64,000 nt of DNA from an uncultured Hyphomonas sp. (GTDB taxonomy: Bacteria > Pseudomonadota > Alphaproteobacteria > Caulobacterales > Hyphomonadaceae). The notes beneath the pieces are model-generated. The model worked only from the letters and a program-made list of their open reading frames with translations, ran no database searches and was not told the origin of the DNA. This document shows, one piece after another, positions 17,816 through 25,375 of this stretch. Location: assembly GCF_963677035.1 (NCBI RefSeq), contig NZ_OY781472.1, positions 930,001-994,000 of the forward strand. Direction: 5' to 3'. The position numbers were made by a program, and so were the translations under genes. Position 1 is the first letter of the stretch. Each line of letters begins with the position of its first letter.

Positions 17816-18835
17816 ATGGACTACGTCAATTTCGGAAATACGGGCCTGAAAGTCTCCCGCCTCTGCCTCGGCTGTATGAGTTTCGGCGAGCCGGACCGGG
17901 GCCAGCACCCCTGGTCTCTGACCGAAGACGCAAGCCGCCCGCTGATCCGCCGGGCCGTGGAACTGGGCTTCAATTTCTTCGACACAGCGAACATGTATTC
18001 GGACGGTTCTTCGGAAGAGATCATCGGCCGGGCGCTCAGGGATTTCGCCCACCGGGACGAGATCGTGATTGCGACCAAGGCCTATTTCCCCTGGCGCCTT
18101 GCCCCGAACACGATGGGTCTGTCGCGCAAATCCCTGTTCGCAGCGATCGATGACAGCCTTGCCCGCCTCGGCACGGACTATGTGGACCTCTTCCAGATTC
18201 ACCGCTTCGACCCGGCAACCCCCATTGAGGAAACGATGGAGGCGCTGCACGACATCGTGAAAGCCGGCAAGGCGCGCTATATCGGCGCCTCTTCCATGTG
18301 GGCCTGGCAGTTCCAGAAGATGCAGGTGACCGCAAAGGCAAACGACTGGACACAATTTGTCAGCATGCAGAACTATGTGAACCTGCTCTATCGTGAGGAA
18401 GAGCGCGAGATGCTGCCCTATTGTGCCTCCGAAGGTGTCGCCGTCATGCCGTGGAGCCCGCTCGCCCGCGGGCGCCTGACACGCGACTGGGATGAGACGA
18501 CCGAACGCTCAGAGACCGACCGTGTGCAGGGCCTGCTCTACACAAAGGCGGTCGAGGCCGACCGGAAAGTGGTGGAGACCGTCGCTGACGTGGCGAAAGA
18601 ACGCGGCGTGCCACGCGCGCAGGTCGCCATGGCCTGGCTGCTGCACAAGCCGGAGGTCACCTCCCCTATCATCGGCGCAACGAAAATGGGCCATCTTGAG
18701 GATGCTGTTGCGGCGACGGCGCTGAAACTCAGCGATGAGGACATCGCGCGGCTGGAGGCACCTTATGTGCCGCACGAGGTCGTCGGCCTCGACGTGGCCC
18801 CGCGTTTCGATGTGAAAGTCAGCCTGAAGGGCTGA
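17816..18835 (+). CDS. Aldo/keto reductase
   Basis: A 339-aa NADPH-dependent (beta/alpha)8 barrel oxidoreductase of the AKR superfamily. It begins VNFGNTGLKVSRLCLGCMSF, has the catalytic Asp and Tyr in FFDTANMYSDGSSE, Lys in VIATKAY and His in LFQIHRFDP, and the cofactor segment SPIIGATKMGHLED. It resembles YajO/Tas-like enzymes with broad carbonyl substrates. AGGAGGTGC precedes the ATG. It is monocistronic and convergent with the ycgN gene. Confidence 0.9.
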   Translation: MDYVNFGNTGLKVSRLCLGCMSFGEPDRGQHPWSLTEDASRPLIRRAVELGFNFFDTANMYSDGSSEEIIGRALRDFAHRDEIVIATKAYFPWRLAPNTMGLSRKSLFAAIDDSLARLGTDYVDLFQIHRFDPATPIEETMEALHDIVKAGKARYIGASSMWAWQFQKMQVTAKANDWTQFVSMQNYVNLLYREEEREMLPYCASEGVAVMPWSPLARGRLTRDWDETTERSETDRVQGLLYTKAVEADRKVVETVADVAKERGVPRAQVAMAWLLHKPEVTSPIIGATKMGHLEDAVAATALKLSDEDIARLEAPYVPHEVVGLDVAPRFDVKVSLKG

Positions 18836-18839
18836 GCCT

Positions 18840-19298
18840 CTAAGGCGCGTTGCCGTCCCAGTCGACGATCCACGCTTCCCAGTCTTCGAGGTCTTCGTCG
18901 AACACCGTGTCTTCGGACACGGTCCGGCCCCGGACGGAATTGCCGGTTGTGTGCACGCGGTTCCTGTCGCCGCAGACAAGATGGTGCCAGTCCGGCAGGT
19001 CCTGGCCTTCCAGCACGAGGCGGTAGGCGCAGGTGCGCGGCATCCATTGGATCTCCGCGACTTTCTGCGGGGTCAGGATCACGCAATCCTCGACGATCTT
19101 CTTGCGGTTTTCATAGTCCATGCAGGCGCAGGCCTGACCATCGAGCAAACGGCAATGCAGCTTCGTATAGGCAATCTCGCCCGTGTCCTCGTCTTCGAGT
19201 TTCAGAAGACAGCACTTGGCACAGCCGTCGCAGAGCGACTCCCACTCCTCGCGGGACATCTGTTCGAGCGTCTTCTGCTTCCAGAACGGCGCCGTCAT
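18840..19298 (-). CDS. ycgN: YcgN family cysteine cluster protein (UPF0260)
   Basis: A 152-aa protein of the YcgN family, which carries a zinc- or iron-binding cysteine cluster. Visible ligands are [41 protein letters not shown] and RTCAYRL. No biochemical role is established. I use the start at 19298, which gives a 4-nt overlap with the stop of the mini-GNAT gene upstream and hence coupled translation. The operon order on the minus strand is GNAT (19567-19854), GNAT (19295-19570), ycgN. Confidence 0.9.
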   Translation of the reverse strand: MTAPFWKQKTLEQMSREEWESLCDGCAKCCLLKLEDEDTGEIAYTKLHCRLLDGQACACMDYENRKKIVEDCVILTPQKVAEIQWMPRTCAYRLVLEGQDLPDWHHLVCGDRNRVHTTGNSVRGRTVSEDTVFDEDLEDWEAWIVDWDGNAP

Positions 19299-19570
19299 GC
19301 CTGAACGGCCGACCATTCGGGTGTTTTCTCGATCAGGGCACTGGCAAACCAGCAGCTGGACGAGACCATTTCGCCGCTGGCGATGATATCCGCCATGGCT
19401 GCTTCAACGAGGCGCTTGCCAAGGCCGCGGCCCCCCAGCGGGCCCGGCACGATCGTGTGCGTGATGTGAACCTGTCCGGCCCGCGGGCGCTCATAGGTGA
19501 GATAGGCCTCGATGCCATTCTCGAAATATGAATAGCGCATCCTGTTTTGGTCGTGTGTGATCTCGCTCAT
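19295..19570 (-). CDS. Small GNAT N-acetyltransferase (YjdJ-like)
   Basis: A 91-aa minimal GNAT of the YjdJ/GTLF3B-like type: [16 protein letters not shown], then [20 protein letters not shown], which contains the acetyl-CoA loop GGRGLGKRL. Function is unknown in the family. The ATG at 19570 overlaps the stop codon of the upstream paralogue by 4 nt and its own stop overlaps ycgN, so all three genes are tightly coupled. Confidence 0.87.
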   Translation of the reverse strand: MSEITHDQNRMRYSYFENGIEAYLTYERPRAGQVHITHTIVPGPLGGRGLGKRLVEAAMADIIASGEMVSSSCWFASALIEKTPEWSAVQA

Positions 19571-19854
19571 GCCAGAATGTCCTGCCATTCCTTGTGTTTC
19601 TGGATCTGCGCCTTCGCAAAGGGGCAGAGGGGGATGATCTTCAGGCCCGCCGCGCGGGCGTCTTCGACGGCGCGCTGCACAAATGCCACGCCCACACCGC
19701 GCCCGCCAAGTGCTTTCGGCACCCCCGTATGATCAATGATGATGCGGGAGGTGCCCGCCTTCGAATAGGTCATCTCGGCCTCATGGCCATCGATGACGGT
19801 GACATAGCGCCCGCCTGTTTCCCCGTCTTCTTTCCGTATTTCGAACGCGTCCAT
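19567..19854 (-). CDS. Small GNAT N-acetyltransferase (YjdJ-like), first gene of the trio
   Basis: A 95-aa paralogue of the next gene, with AEMTYSKAGTSRIIIDHTGV, then PKALGGRGVGVAFVQRAVED containing the acetyl-CoA loop GGRGVG, and the C-terminal LKIIPLCPFAKAQIQ that is typical of this mini-GNAT family. Start ATG 19854 is preceded by CAGGAGG, 5 nt away. The longer open frame to 19956 has no ribosome site. It leads the ycgN operon. Confidence 0.9.
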   Translation of the reverse strand: MDAFEIRKEDGETGGRYVTVIDGHEAEMTYSKAGTSRIIIDHTGVPKALGGRGVGVAFVQRAVEDARAAGLKIIPLCPFAKAQIQKHKEWQDILA

Positions 19855-19911
19855 ATGCGCCTCCTGCCTCGCCCCTTCTATCTGGGAAACGAAACCCCTG
19901 CAGACAAGCGA

Positions 19912-19940
19912 AAGCCGCCCGGACCCATGCCGGGCGGCTT
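19912..19940 (-). terminator. Intrinsic terminator of ohr
   Basis: A perfect 11-bp stem AAGCCGCCCGG / CCGGGCGGCTT with loop ACCCATG lies 23 nt beyond the ohr stop codon. On the minus strand the stem is followed by TTTCG, so it fits a terminator with a short U-tract. Confidence 0.75.
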
Positions 19941-19962
19941 CACCTGCCGGAAACAAAGCCGG

Positions 19963-20391
19963 TCAGACGACGGTCAGGCCGACATCGATATTGTTGCGGG
20001 TGGCATTGGAATACGGGCAGATCTCATGCGCCTTCTGCACCAGTTCCTCCGCCAGCGGCCGGTCGACGCCGGGCAGGTCCACGGCGAGGTCCACATTTAG
20101 CGCGAAACCGCCATCATCCCTCTGGAAGATGCCGACGGTGGCGGTCACGGTTGAATCCGGCGGGACTTTCAGATGCTTGTTCTGGGCGGCCACGCCCTTC
20201 AACGCGCTGAAGAAACAGGCGCCATAGCCCGCCGCGAACAATTGTTCCGGATTGTTGCCTTCACCGCCTGCCCCGCCGAGCTCCTTCGGCAAGGCCAGCT
20301 TGACGTTCAGGCTGCCATCCAGCGTTTCGGCGCGGCCATCCCGGCCCCCGGTGACGCGGACTTCGGTCTCGTACAACACTTTGGCGGACAT
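19963..20391 (-). CDS. ohr: Organic hydroperoxide resistance protein (Ohr/OsmC family)
   Basis: A thiol peroxidase that reduces organic hydroperoxides using lipoylated protein partners. The 142-aa product carries both redox cysteines, C59 in GYGACFFSALK and C125 in HEICPYSNATR, plus NNPEQLFAAGY; this pattern is Ohr rather than OsmC. It is divergent from a MarR-type gene that fits OhrR, and the shared 128-nt promoter region holds three TTGCGATA repeats. Expression is therefore expected to rise with organic peroxides. Confidence 0.93.
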   Translation of the reverse strand: MSAKVLYETEVRVTGGRDGRAETLDGSLNVKLALPKELGGAGGEGNNPEQLFAAGYGACFFSALKGVAAQNKHLKVPPDSTVTATVGIFQRDDGGFALNVDLAVDLPGVDRPLAEELVQKAHEICPYSNATRNNIDVGLTVV

Positions 20392-20404
20392 GATATTCTC
20401 CTAA

Positions 20405-20490
20405 GTTTTTGCGATATCTTTTATTGCGATAACTGTTCGTTATTTAAAAAGCTCCCGCGAGTTGTCAAGAGAATATTTATTGCGATATAT
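20405..20490. promoter_or_regulatory. Candidate OhrR operators between ohr and ohrR
   Basis: The 8-mer TTGCGATA occurs three times on the plus strand at 20409-20416, 20424-20431 and 20480-20487, in an AT-rich region (TATTTAAAAAG) with GATATC-type symmetry. The first two lie near the ohr start and the third lies 33 nt before the ohrR ATG. The placement fits repression of both genes by OhrR. Binding is inferred. Confidence 0.5.
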
Positions 20491-20519
20491 TTGTGAGCCT
20501 ATGGAGTCAGGAGACCGCC

Positions 20520-20990
20520 ATGACCTCAACAGAACCGGAAATCGACGTTCCGAGCCTCGACGACCATCTGTGCCTCGGCATCTACTCAACGAGTCTCGCC
20601 ATACAGCGGACTTACAAGCCGATGCTCGATGCAATGGGCATCACCTATCCCCAATACCTGGTCCTGAACCTGCTCTGGACCGAAGACGGCCAGACAGTCG
20701 GGCGCCTGGCCCATCAGCTGGATCTGGAGCCGAGCACGCTGACGCCCCTGCTGAAGCGGCTGGAAGCCTCCGGGCACGTCACACGGGCGCGCAATCCGGA
20801 AAACGAGCGGCAGGTTCTGATTCATGTGACGGCCAAGGGCCGCAGCCTGCAAACGGAGGTTGGCTGCATGGGGGAGAGGCTGATCGCCAATTCCGGCATG
20901 GACCTTGAGGACCTGGCCGCGCTGAACCGGCAGGTCAGGCAATTGCGGGACAATCTGAACCGGCACCTTCAGAAACAGGCACCAAAATGA
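20520..20990 (+). CDS. ohrR: MarR family regulator, OhrR-like peroxide sensor
   Basis: The 156-aa winged-helix protein has the sensor cysteine expected for OhrR at C18 (DDHLCLGIYSTSLAIQR) and tyrosines in the TYPQYLVL segment that hydrogen-bond the cysteine in OhrR. The wing and recognition region is LAHQLDLEPSTLTPLLKRLE. The start at 20520 follows TCAGGAGA. It lies divergent to ohr, so oxidation of the cysteine should release repression of ohr and of itself. Confidence 0.88.
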   Translation: MTSTEPEIDVPSLDDHLCLGIYSTSLAIQRTYKPMLDAMGITYPQYLVLNLLWTEDGQTVGRLAHQLDLEPSTLTPLLKRLEASGHVTRARNPENERQVLIHVTAKGRSLQTEVGCMGERLIANSGMDLEDLAALNRQVRQLRDNLNRHLQKQAPK

Positions 20991-20991
20991 C

Positions 20992-21025
20992 GTCCGGGGC
21001 GAACAGCCTTCGCCGTTCGCCCCGG
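20992..21025. terminator. Shared hairpin between ohrR and csbD-like gene
   Basis: A perfect 12-bp inverted repeat TCCGGGGCGAAC / GTTCGCCCCGGA with a 10-nt loop starts 2 nt after the ohrR stop. The two genes converge here, so it probably terminates both transcripts. No long T-tract follows on either strand. Confidence 0.6.
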
Positions 21026-21050
21026 AATTCGTCATACTCAGTAAGCTGAA

Positions 21051-21221
21051 TTACTTGTCCAGCTTGTCTTTCACGTCGCCGACTTTGTCGCGGACTTCGC
21101 CTTCTGCTTTGTCCATCTTGCCCTTCATTTCCAGGCTCTTGTCGCCGACGGCCTTGCCGGTCGCTTCCTTCAGCGTCCCTTCGGCCTTCTTGGCGGCACT
21201 CTTCACATGTTCCTTATCCAT
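21051..21221 (-). CDS. CsbD family stress protein
   Basis: A 56-aa very hydrophilic, lysine- and glutamate-rich protein (MDKEHVKSAAKKAEGTLKEA) with the CsbD repeat pattern K-A-E-G-x-x-K-x-x-T-G and KMDKAEGEVRDKVGD. CsbD proteins are general-stress proteins of unknown mechanism. AAGGAGACGC precedes the ATG at 21221. It is convergent with ohrR. Confidence 0.87.
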   Translation of the reverse strand: MDKEHVKSAAKKAEGTLKEATGKAVGDKSLEMKGKMDKAEGEVRDKVGDVKDKLDK

Positions 21222-21367
21222 TGTGCGTCTCCTTTTCTCTGCCGCGTTTTTGCGGTCACTCAATCAACGTGCGGGGCGCGTAAAAGGTCCAAGATTCTTT
21301 CAGATTGTTCGAAACACCTGCGACGCCCCCTGTTCAATCCGCGCGCGCGGGTCTAGGCCACCTGCCC

Positions 21368-23224
21368 ATGAGCCGCCTGCTGACCCAACCTGAAATCGAC
21401 TGGAAGGACGACGGCACGCCGGTCGCCCGGGCCGCCGGTGATGTCTACTTCACCGCCGGGGACGGGCTGGCCGAAACACGGGCGGTTTTTCTGACCGGGT
21501 GCGGCCTGCCGGAGGGCTGGCGCGGGCGCGAAAGCTTCACCATCGGCGAAACCGGCTTTGGCACGGGGCTGAACTTCCTTGCGGCCTGGGATCTCTGGCG
21601 CCAGACGCGGCCATCACCGACGGCTTTCCTGCATTTCGTGAGCTATGAGGGCTTTCCGCTGGCCCGTGAGGACGCCGCGCGCGCCCTCTCCGGCTGGCCA
21701 GAGCTGGAAGCGCTGGCCAGCCAGCTGATCGCGGTCTGGCCCGGCCCTGTACGCGGCGTACGCCACTTTATCTGGCCGGATGACGGGGTGACGCTTACCC
21801 TCCACCTCGCTGATATTGCAGACTCTTTTCCGGACAGCGTTTACCATGCCGATGCCTGGTTTCTCGACGGGTTCAGCCCCGCGAAGAATGAAGCCATGTG
21901 GGCGCCGGACCTGTTCAAATGGGTAAGTGAACGCAGCGTTCCGGGTACACCGGCCGCCACCTTCACTGTTGCAGGCGCTGTGCGGCGCGGATTGGCGGAT
22001 GCGGGCTTTTCCGTGGCCAAGGCGCCCGGGCATGGCCGAAAACGGGAGCGGCTGGAGGCGCGCCTCGTCACCCCGCCAGCGCCCGGGCCGGATGTTTTCG
22101 GCCTCAGCCACCCCCTGCCCCGGGCAAACCGCGTCGCCATTCTCGGCGCGGGCGTCGCGGGGGCGAGCACCGCCCACGCCCTGAAACAGCTGGGCGCCGA
22201 ACCGGTCATCTTCGATCCGGCAGATGGCCCGGCCAGCGGCGGCAGCGGAAATCCGATAGGCCTGGTGATGCCGCGCCTCGATGCCGGCGACACGCCGCAG
22301 GCCCGCCTGCTGGTCGATGCCTATCTCGCGGCCCGGCACACCTATCGCGGCCGGCCCGGTGTCACCGAAACCGACGTCCGCCAGGTTCCGAAGGATGACG
22401 CGGAAACGGCCCGGTTTGAAAAACTGCTGGCCGACCCGCCCCTGCCCCTCGAAGATCTGGAAGCGCTGTCCGGGGGCGGCCTGCTGCACAAGCGCGCCCT
22501 GATCGTCGAACCGGCAAAACTGCTCCCGTCCCTGCTGGCGGGAGTGGAACAGCATTATGGCGCACTGCCGGATGTGGACCTGACTGGCCGCACTGTGAAT
22601 GGCCAGGCATTCGATGCGATCGTCCTCGCCAATGGCATGGCCGCCGGAGCGCTGTTGCCCTGGCTGGGTCTTGAGGCACGCATGGGCCAGGTCGACTTCA
22701 CGGACGGCCCGGCCGATGCCCCGCCTTTTGCCATGGCGAGCGGCACCTATGCCCTCGCCCTCGGGACGCGGCGCCTCTGGGGCGCAACTTTCGACAAGGT
22801 CGCGCCGGACACGGCGCCGTTCACATCGGATGCGGCCCGCGAAGAAAACCTGAAAGGCGTCGAGACGCTCTCGCCCTACTGGATCGGCGATGCGCGCGGC
22901 GCTGGCATCAACGCCCGCGCCAGCCTGCGGGCCACGACGGCAGACCGCCTGCCGCTGATCGGCGCGGTACCCGATCATGAGGCCTTTATCGAAACCTTCG
23001 CCGGAATGCGAAAAGGGCGCCCGGCCGATGCGGACGCCCCATTGCTGGATCGTATTTTTGTTTCATCCGGCTTCGGTGCCCGCGGGTTCACCTGGGGGCC
23101 ATGGGCCGGGTCCGTGCTCGCCGCCCGCCTCTGCGGCGGCCCTGCCCCGGCCAGCCGGTCCGCGCTGGAAGCTGTGGCCCCGGCGCGCCTGCTGCTGCGG
23201 GCGCTAAAACGAGGTCGCGCGTAA
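21368..23224 (+). CDS. mnmC: Bifunctional tRNA mnm5s2U biosynthesis protein MnmC
   Basis: MnmC converts cmnm5(s2)U34 to nm5 and then methylates it to mnm5 in wobble uridines. The 618-aa product has both halves: an N-terminal SAM methyltransferase domain ([16 protein letters not shown] near residue 60, [16 protein letters not shown] near 160) and a C-terminal FAD oxidoreductase domain starting [18 protein letters not shown]. The ATG at 21368 is chosen because the family starts just before the first beta strand. The 3' end overlaps the convergent small gene by 21 nt. Confidence 0.93.
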   Translation: MSRLLTQPEIDWKDDGTPVARAAGDVYFTAGDGLAETRAVFLTGCGLPEGWRGRESFTIGETGFGTGLNFLAAWDLWRQTRPSPTAFLHFVSYEGFPLAREDAARALSGWPELEALASQLIAVWPGPVRGVRHFIWPDDGVTLTLHLADIADSFPDSVYHADAWFLDGFSPAKNEAMWAPDLFKWVSERSVPGTPAATFTVAGAVRRGLADAGFSVAKAPGHGRKRERLEARLVTPPAPGPDVFGLSHPLPRANRVAILGAGVAGASTAHALKQLGAEPVIFDPADGPASGGSGNPIGLVMPRLDAGDTPQARLLVDAYLAARHTYRGRPGVTETDVRQVPKDDAETARFEKLLADPPLPLEDLEALSGGGLLHKRALIVEPAKLLPSLLAGVEQHYGALPDVDLTGRTVNGQAFDAIVLANGMAAGALLPWLGLEARMGQVDFTDGPADAPPFAMASGTYALALGTRRLWGATFDKVAPDTAPFTSDAAREENLKGVETLSPYWIGDARGAGINARASLRATTADRLPLIGAVPDHEAFIETFAGMRKGRPADADAPLLDRIFVSSGFGARGFTWGPWAGSVLAARLCGGPAPASRSALEAVAPARLLLRALKRGRA

Positions 23225-23413
23225 GGCGTCCGACGTGCGGATCACCGCCAGGCGCAGGCCGCCATCCTCATGCGGGGTAAACGACAGTTCCAACCCCGCC
23301 ATTTCGAAGGCCATATGGCCCTGCATCAGTGAAAATCCGACCATGGCCGCCACCACAACCAGGGTGATTGCGAAAATCAGCCAGTTATTGGTCAGAAAGG
23401 TCCCCTTGCTCAT
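23204..23413 (-). CDS. Small single-pass membrane protein downstream of pspC
   Basis: A 69-aa protein with one membrane segment ([19 protein letters not shown]) and a polar C-terminal tail. AAGGAACGGA precedes the ATG at 23413. It follows pspC by 62 nt on the same strand and may be the last gene of the psp operon. Its 3' end overlaps mnmC by 21 nt in the opposite direction. I recognise no family. Confidence 0.6.
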   Translation of the reverse strand: MSKGTFLTNNWLIFAITLVVVAAMVGFSLMQGHMAFEMAGLELSFTPHEDGGLRLAVIRTSDALRATSF

Positions 23414-23475
23414 TGTTCCGTTCCTTTACCGGATTCTGTCAGTTGGTGTTGCCGCCATTCGTTTCTGTATGCGGA

Positions 23476-23943
23476 TCAGTTATTGCCCTGTTCGAGATCC
23501 CGGAACTCCTTGCGCAGGCGCCATTCGTCTGACGTGACCTTGCGCTCCATATCCCGGAGACGTTCGTCGAGGTCCATGAAGGTGTATTTGAGATTGCCGA
23601 AGGTGACGCGCGGCCGGTCTGAAACGTTGCGCCAGAATGCGTCTTCATCAGGCGAGACCGACGCCAGGCCAAAAGGGCGGCGCGGCGTAATCATCCAGAT
23701 GGTGATGTAGGCGATCAGAGCGAGCGGCCCCATCACGAAGAAGAAGGCAAGCACGGCCAGGACGCGAACCAGGACCGGCTCCCAGCCAAAGCGTTCGGCG
23801 AGACCACCGCAGACACCTGCGATGACCTTGTCTTCGCGGGAGCGGTAGAAACGCTTGGGATTGGGAGAGCCAGTATACCGGTCGTCGTCACGCGCAGCCT
23901 CACGGGCGGCACGACGGTAGGCACGGCGGGAATAGCGGGACAT
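23476..23943 (-). CDS. pspC: Phage shock protein C (PspC domain)
   Basis: A 155-aa membrane protein with the PspC domain at about residues 28-90: FYRSREDKVIAGVCGGLAER, then a membrane segment VRVLAVLAFFFVMGPLALIAY and the end WMITPRR. A C-terminal helical region with LDERLRDMERKV follows. In enterobacteria PspC senses secretin or membrane stress together with PspB. It lies 11 nt after pspB. Confidence 0.92.
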   Translation of the reverse strand: MSRYSRRAYRRAAREAARDDDRYTGSPNPKRFYRSREDKVIAGVCGGLAERFGWEPVLVRVLAVLAFFFVMGPLALIAYITIWMITPRRPFGLASVSPDEDAFWRNVSDRPRVTFGNLKYTFMDLDERLRDMERKVTSDEWRLRKEFRDLEQGNN

Positions 23944-23954
23944 TGATTGTTTCC

Positions 23955-24212
23955 TTAGTCGTCAAAAGTGGGTCGGGGACGGCGAGGCGGCGACCGGGGG
24001 TCCTCCGCCTCTGCGCTGTCGAGAAGGCGTTCGAGCGTATCGATCCGGCGTTCCATCGCCTTGGCCGATCGCCAGAGGTCTTCCATCATCCGTTCATCGT
24101 CCGGCATCAGGGTCTTCTGCTTTCGCCACTGCGTGATGTAGTGAAACATGACAGCGGGAAAGCCGATGAAGATGATGCCGACGATGGCAATGGCGAAAAC
24201 TTCCTCAGACAT
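23955..24212 (-). CDS. pspB: Phage shock protein B
   Basis: An 85-aa bitopic protein with an N-terminal membrane segment (FAIAIVGIIFIGFPAVMFHY) and a cytoplasmic coiled part (MMEDLWRSAKAMERRIDTLE), matching PspB in size and layout. Its proline- and arginine-rich tail is longer than in E. coli. Its ATG overlaps the stop of the preceding 36-codon gene by one base (TGATG). Confidence 0.87.
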   Translation of the reverse strand: MSEEVFAIAIVGIIFIGFPAVMFHYITQWRKQKTLMPDDERMMEDLWRSAKAMERRIDTLERLLDSAEAEDPRSPPRRPRPTFDD

Positions 24213-24322
24213 CAGGCCGCCTCATTGTTTTTGGCGCGGCGGTCTTCAAGCTCCATGGCCACCAGGCCAGGCGTGCACACGACGGTCAGGAAGCCAGCAA
24301 GGCAGGCGAGCGAAAACAGCAT
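24212..24322 (-). CDS. 36-aa membrane miniprotein between pspA and pspB
   Basis: A short ORF (MLFSLACLAGFLTVVCTPGL...) starts 4 nt after the pspA stop with GGAGG 10 nt upstream inside the end of pspA, and ends in a one-base overlap with pspB. The tight packing makes translation likely. It has one hydrophobic segment and a charged C-terminus (ELEDRRAKNNEAA). I know of no named family; a role in the envelope-stress complex is inferred from position. Confidence 0.65.
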   Translation of the reverse strand: MLFSLACLAGFLTVVCTPGLVAMELEDRRAKNNEAA

Positions 24323-24326
24323 GTGA

Positions 24327-25007
24327 TCAGCCCTCCGACTTCTTGGAAGAAGACTTGGTCCGCTTTGCCTTCAGCGCGGCGAGTTCCTTCTCGATGCTCT
24401 CGTCCTGCTCAAGCGCAGCGAACTGGGCTTCAAGGGTCGGCTCGGAACCGCGGATCTGATCCGCATAGGCTTCCATCTCATCGACCTTGCGCTCGATATT
24501 GCCATAGCGGGCAAGCGCTTCATCGACCCGGCCGTCATAGACCTGGCTGCGGACGCGGATGCGCTGTTCGGCGGCTTCGCGGCGCATCATCAGGGCACGA
24601 TGCTTGGCCTTGGCCTCGTCCAGCTTGGCCTGAAGTTTCGACAGGTCGTCCTGGCGCTTTTCGAAAGCTTCCTCGGCTGCGGCCATCGCATTCTTGCGGC
24701 GGTCGATTTCAGCGTCGGCTTTCTGCTTGGCGACCAGCGCGCCGCGGGCAAGGTCTTCACGGCCCTTGTCGATGGCGAGTTCGGCCTTGGCGGCCCAGTC
24801 GTCACGGACGGTGGTGAAGTGGGCGATGTCGCGTTCCATTTCCTTCTTGTCGGCCATGGCACGGGCAGCCGCGGTACGGACCTCGACCAGCGTGTCTTCC
24901 ATTTCCTGAATGATCAGGCGTGCGATTTTTTCGGGGTTCTCGGCATTGTCCAGCATCGAATTGATGTTCGAATTGATGATGTCACCGAGGCGGGAGAACA
25001 GACCCAT
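24327..25007 (-). CDS. pspA: Phage shock protein A (PspA/IM30/Vipp1)
   Basis: A 226-aa almost fully helical ESCRT-III-like protein that protects the inner membrane and inhibits PspF. It begins MGLFSRLGDIINSNINSMLD, the amphipathic membrane-binding helix, followed by ENPEKIARLIIQEMEDTLVE and a long coiled coil. It ends with a lysine-rich tail (KSSSKKSEG). The length matches the family. The longer frame upstream is not coding, because the start matches the family and GGACACC lies before it. Confidence 0.95.
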   Translation of the reverse strand: MGLFSRLGDIINSNINSMLDNAENPEKIARLIIQEMEDTLVEVRTAAARAMADKKEMERDIAHFTTVRDDWAAKAELAIDKGREDLARGALVAKQKADAEIDRRKNAMAAAEEAFEKRQDDLSKLQAKLDEAKAKHRALMMRREAAEQRIRVRSQVYDGRVDEALARYGNIERKVDEMEAYADQIRGSEPTLEAQFAALEQDESIEKELAALKAKRTKSSSKKSEG

Positions 25008-25035
25008 GTTGGTGTCCTTTCGTGTCAGGGAGGGA

Positions 25036-25167
25036 TTAGAAGAAGAAACCGCCGAGGAAGACGCCCGCGGCAAAGAACATCCACGTCTCTGCGGAACGGG
25101 TCGACAGCCACCGGCCAAAACGGCCTGTGTCCGATCGGGCTTCTGTGCGGGTGTAACGGTCTTCCAT
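25036..25167 (-). CDS. 43-aa membrane miniprotein, first gene of the psp operon
   Basis: This short gene encodes MEDRYTRTEARSDTGRFGRW..., with a polar N-terminus and a C-terminal hydrophobic segment (TWMFFAAGVFLGGFFF). It is preceded by AGAAGGACG and lies 28 nt upstream of pspA, between the sigma-54 promoter and pspA. Its layout resembles the small PspD-type membrane peptides, although PspD comes last in E. coli. Function is unknown. Confidence 0.7.
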   Translation of the reverse strand: MEDRYTRTEARSDTGRFGRWLSTRSAETWMFFAAGVFLGGFFF

Positions 25168-25226
25168 TTTCTGTTTCGTCCTTCTGGGTTTGAGCAACGC
25201 CCGTCGCTCTGAGCCCTTCTTTCATT

Positions 25227-25242
25227 TCAAGGACCGTGCCAG
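25227..25242 (-). promoter_or_regulatory. Sigma-54 promoter of the psp operon
   Basis: The minus strand reads CTGGCACG-GTCC-TTGA, very close to the sigma-54 consensus TGGCACG-N4-TTGC, with the GG and the near-GC elements correctly spaced. It lies about 60 nt before the first psp gene, opposite to pspF, whose product activates sigma-54 promoters. Confidence 0.85.
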
Positions 25243-25375
25243 ACCAAAATTAATTTTGTAGAGCCTTGTTTTATTTAAAAATAAAATATTTTCGAGCAGC
25301 ATCACGAAATCAAATTTGGCTATTTACACTAATTTTTTAGTCGATTTGAAATTTATATTTCGCTATATTGACCAA
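25243..25375. promoter_or_regulatory. AT-rich psp/pspF control region
   Basis: About 130 bases of marked AT richness between the sigma-54 element and pspF. It contains a perfect 14-bp palindrome CAAAATTAATTTTG at 25245-25258 next to the promoter and a pair ATCAAATTT / ATTTGAAATTT near 25310 and 25344. PspF upstream activating sequences and an IHF-type bend should lie here. Exact sites cannot be fixed by eye. Confidence 0.5.

Noticed and set aside
19295..19854. The two mini-GNAT genes as a frameshifted single gene
   Set aside because: Each has its own start, complete acetyl-CoA loop and family C-terminus, and the 4-nt overlap is typical of coupled genes.
21614..22978. Open frame of 454 codons on the minus strand
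   Set aside because: Antisense shadow of mnmC, which is complete and well matched to its family.
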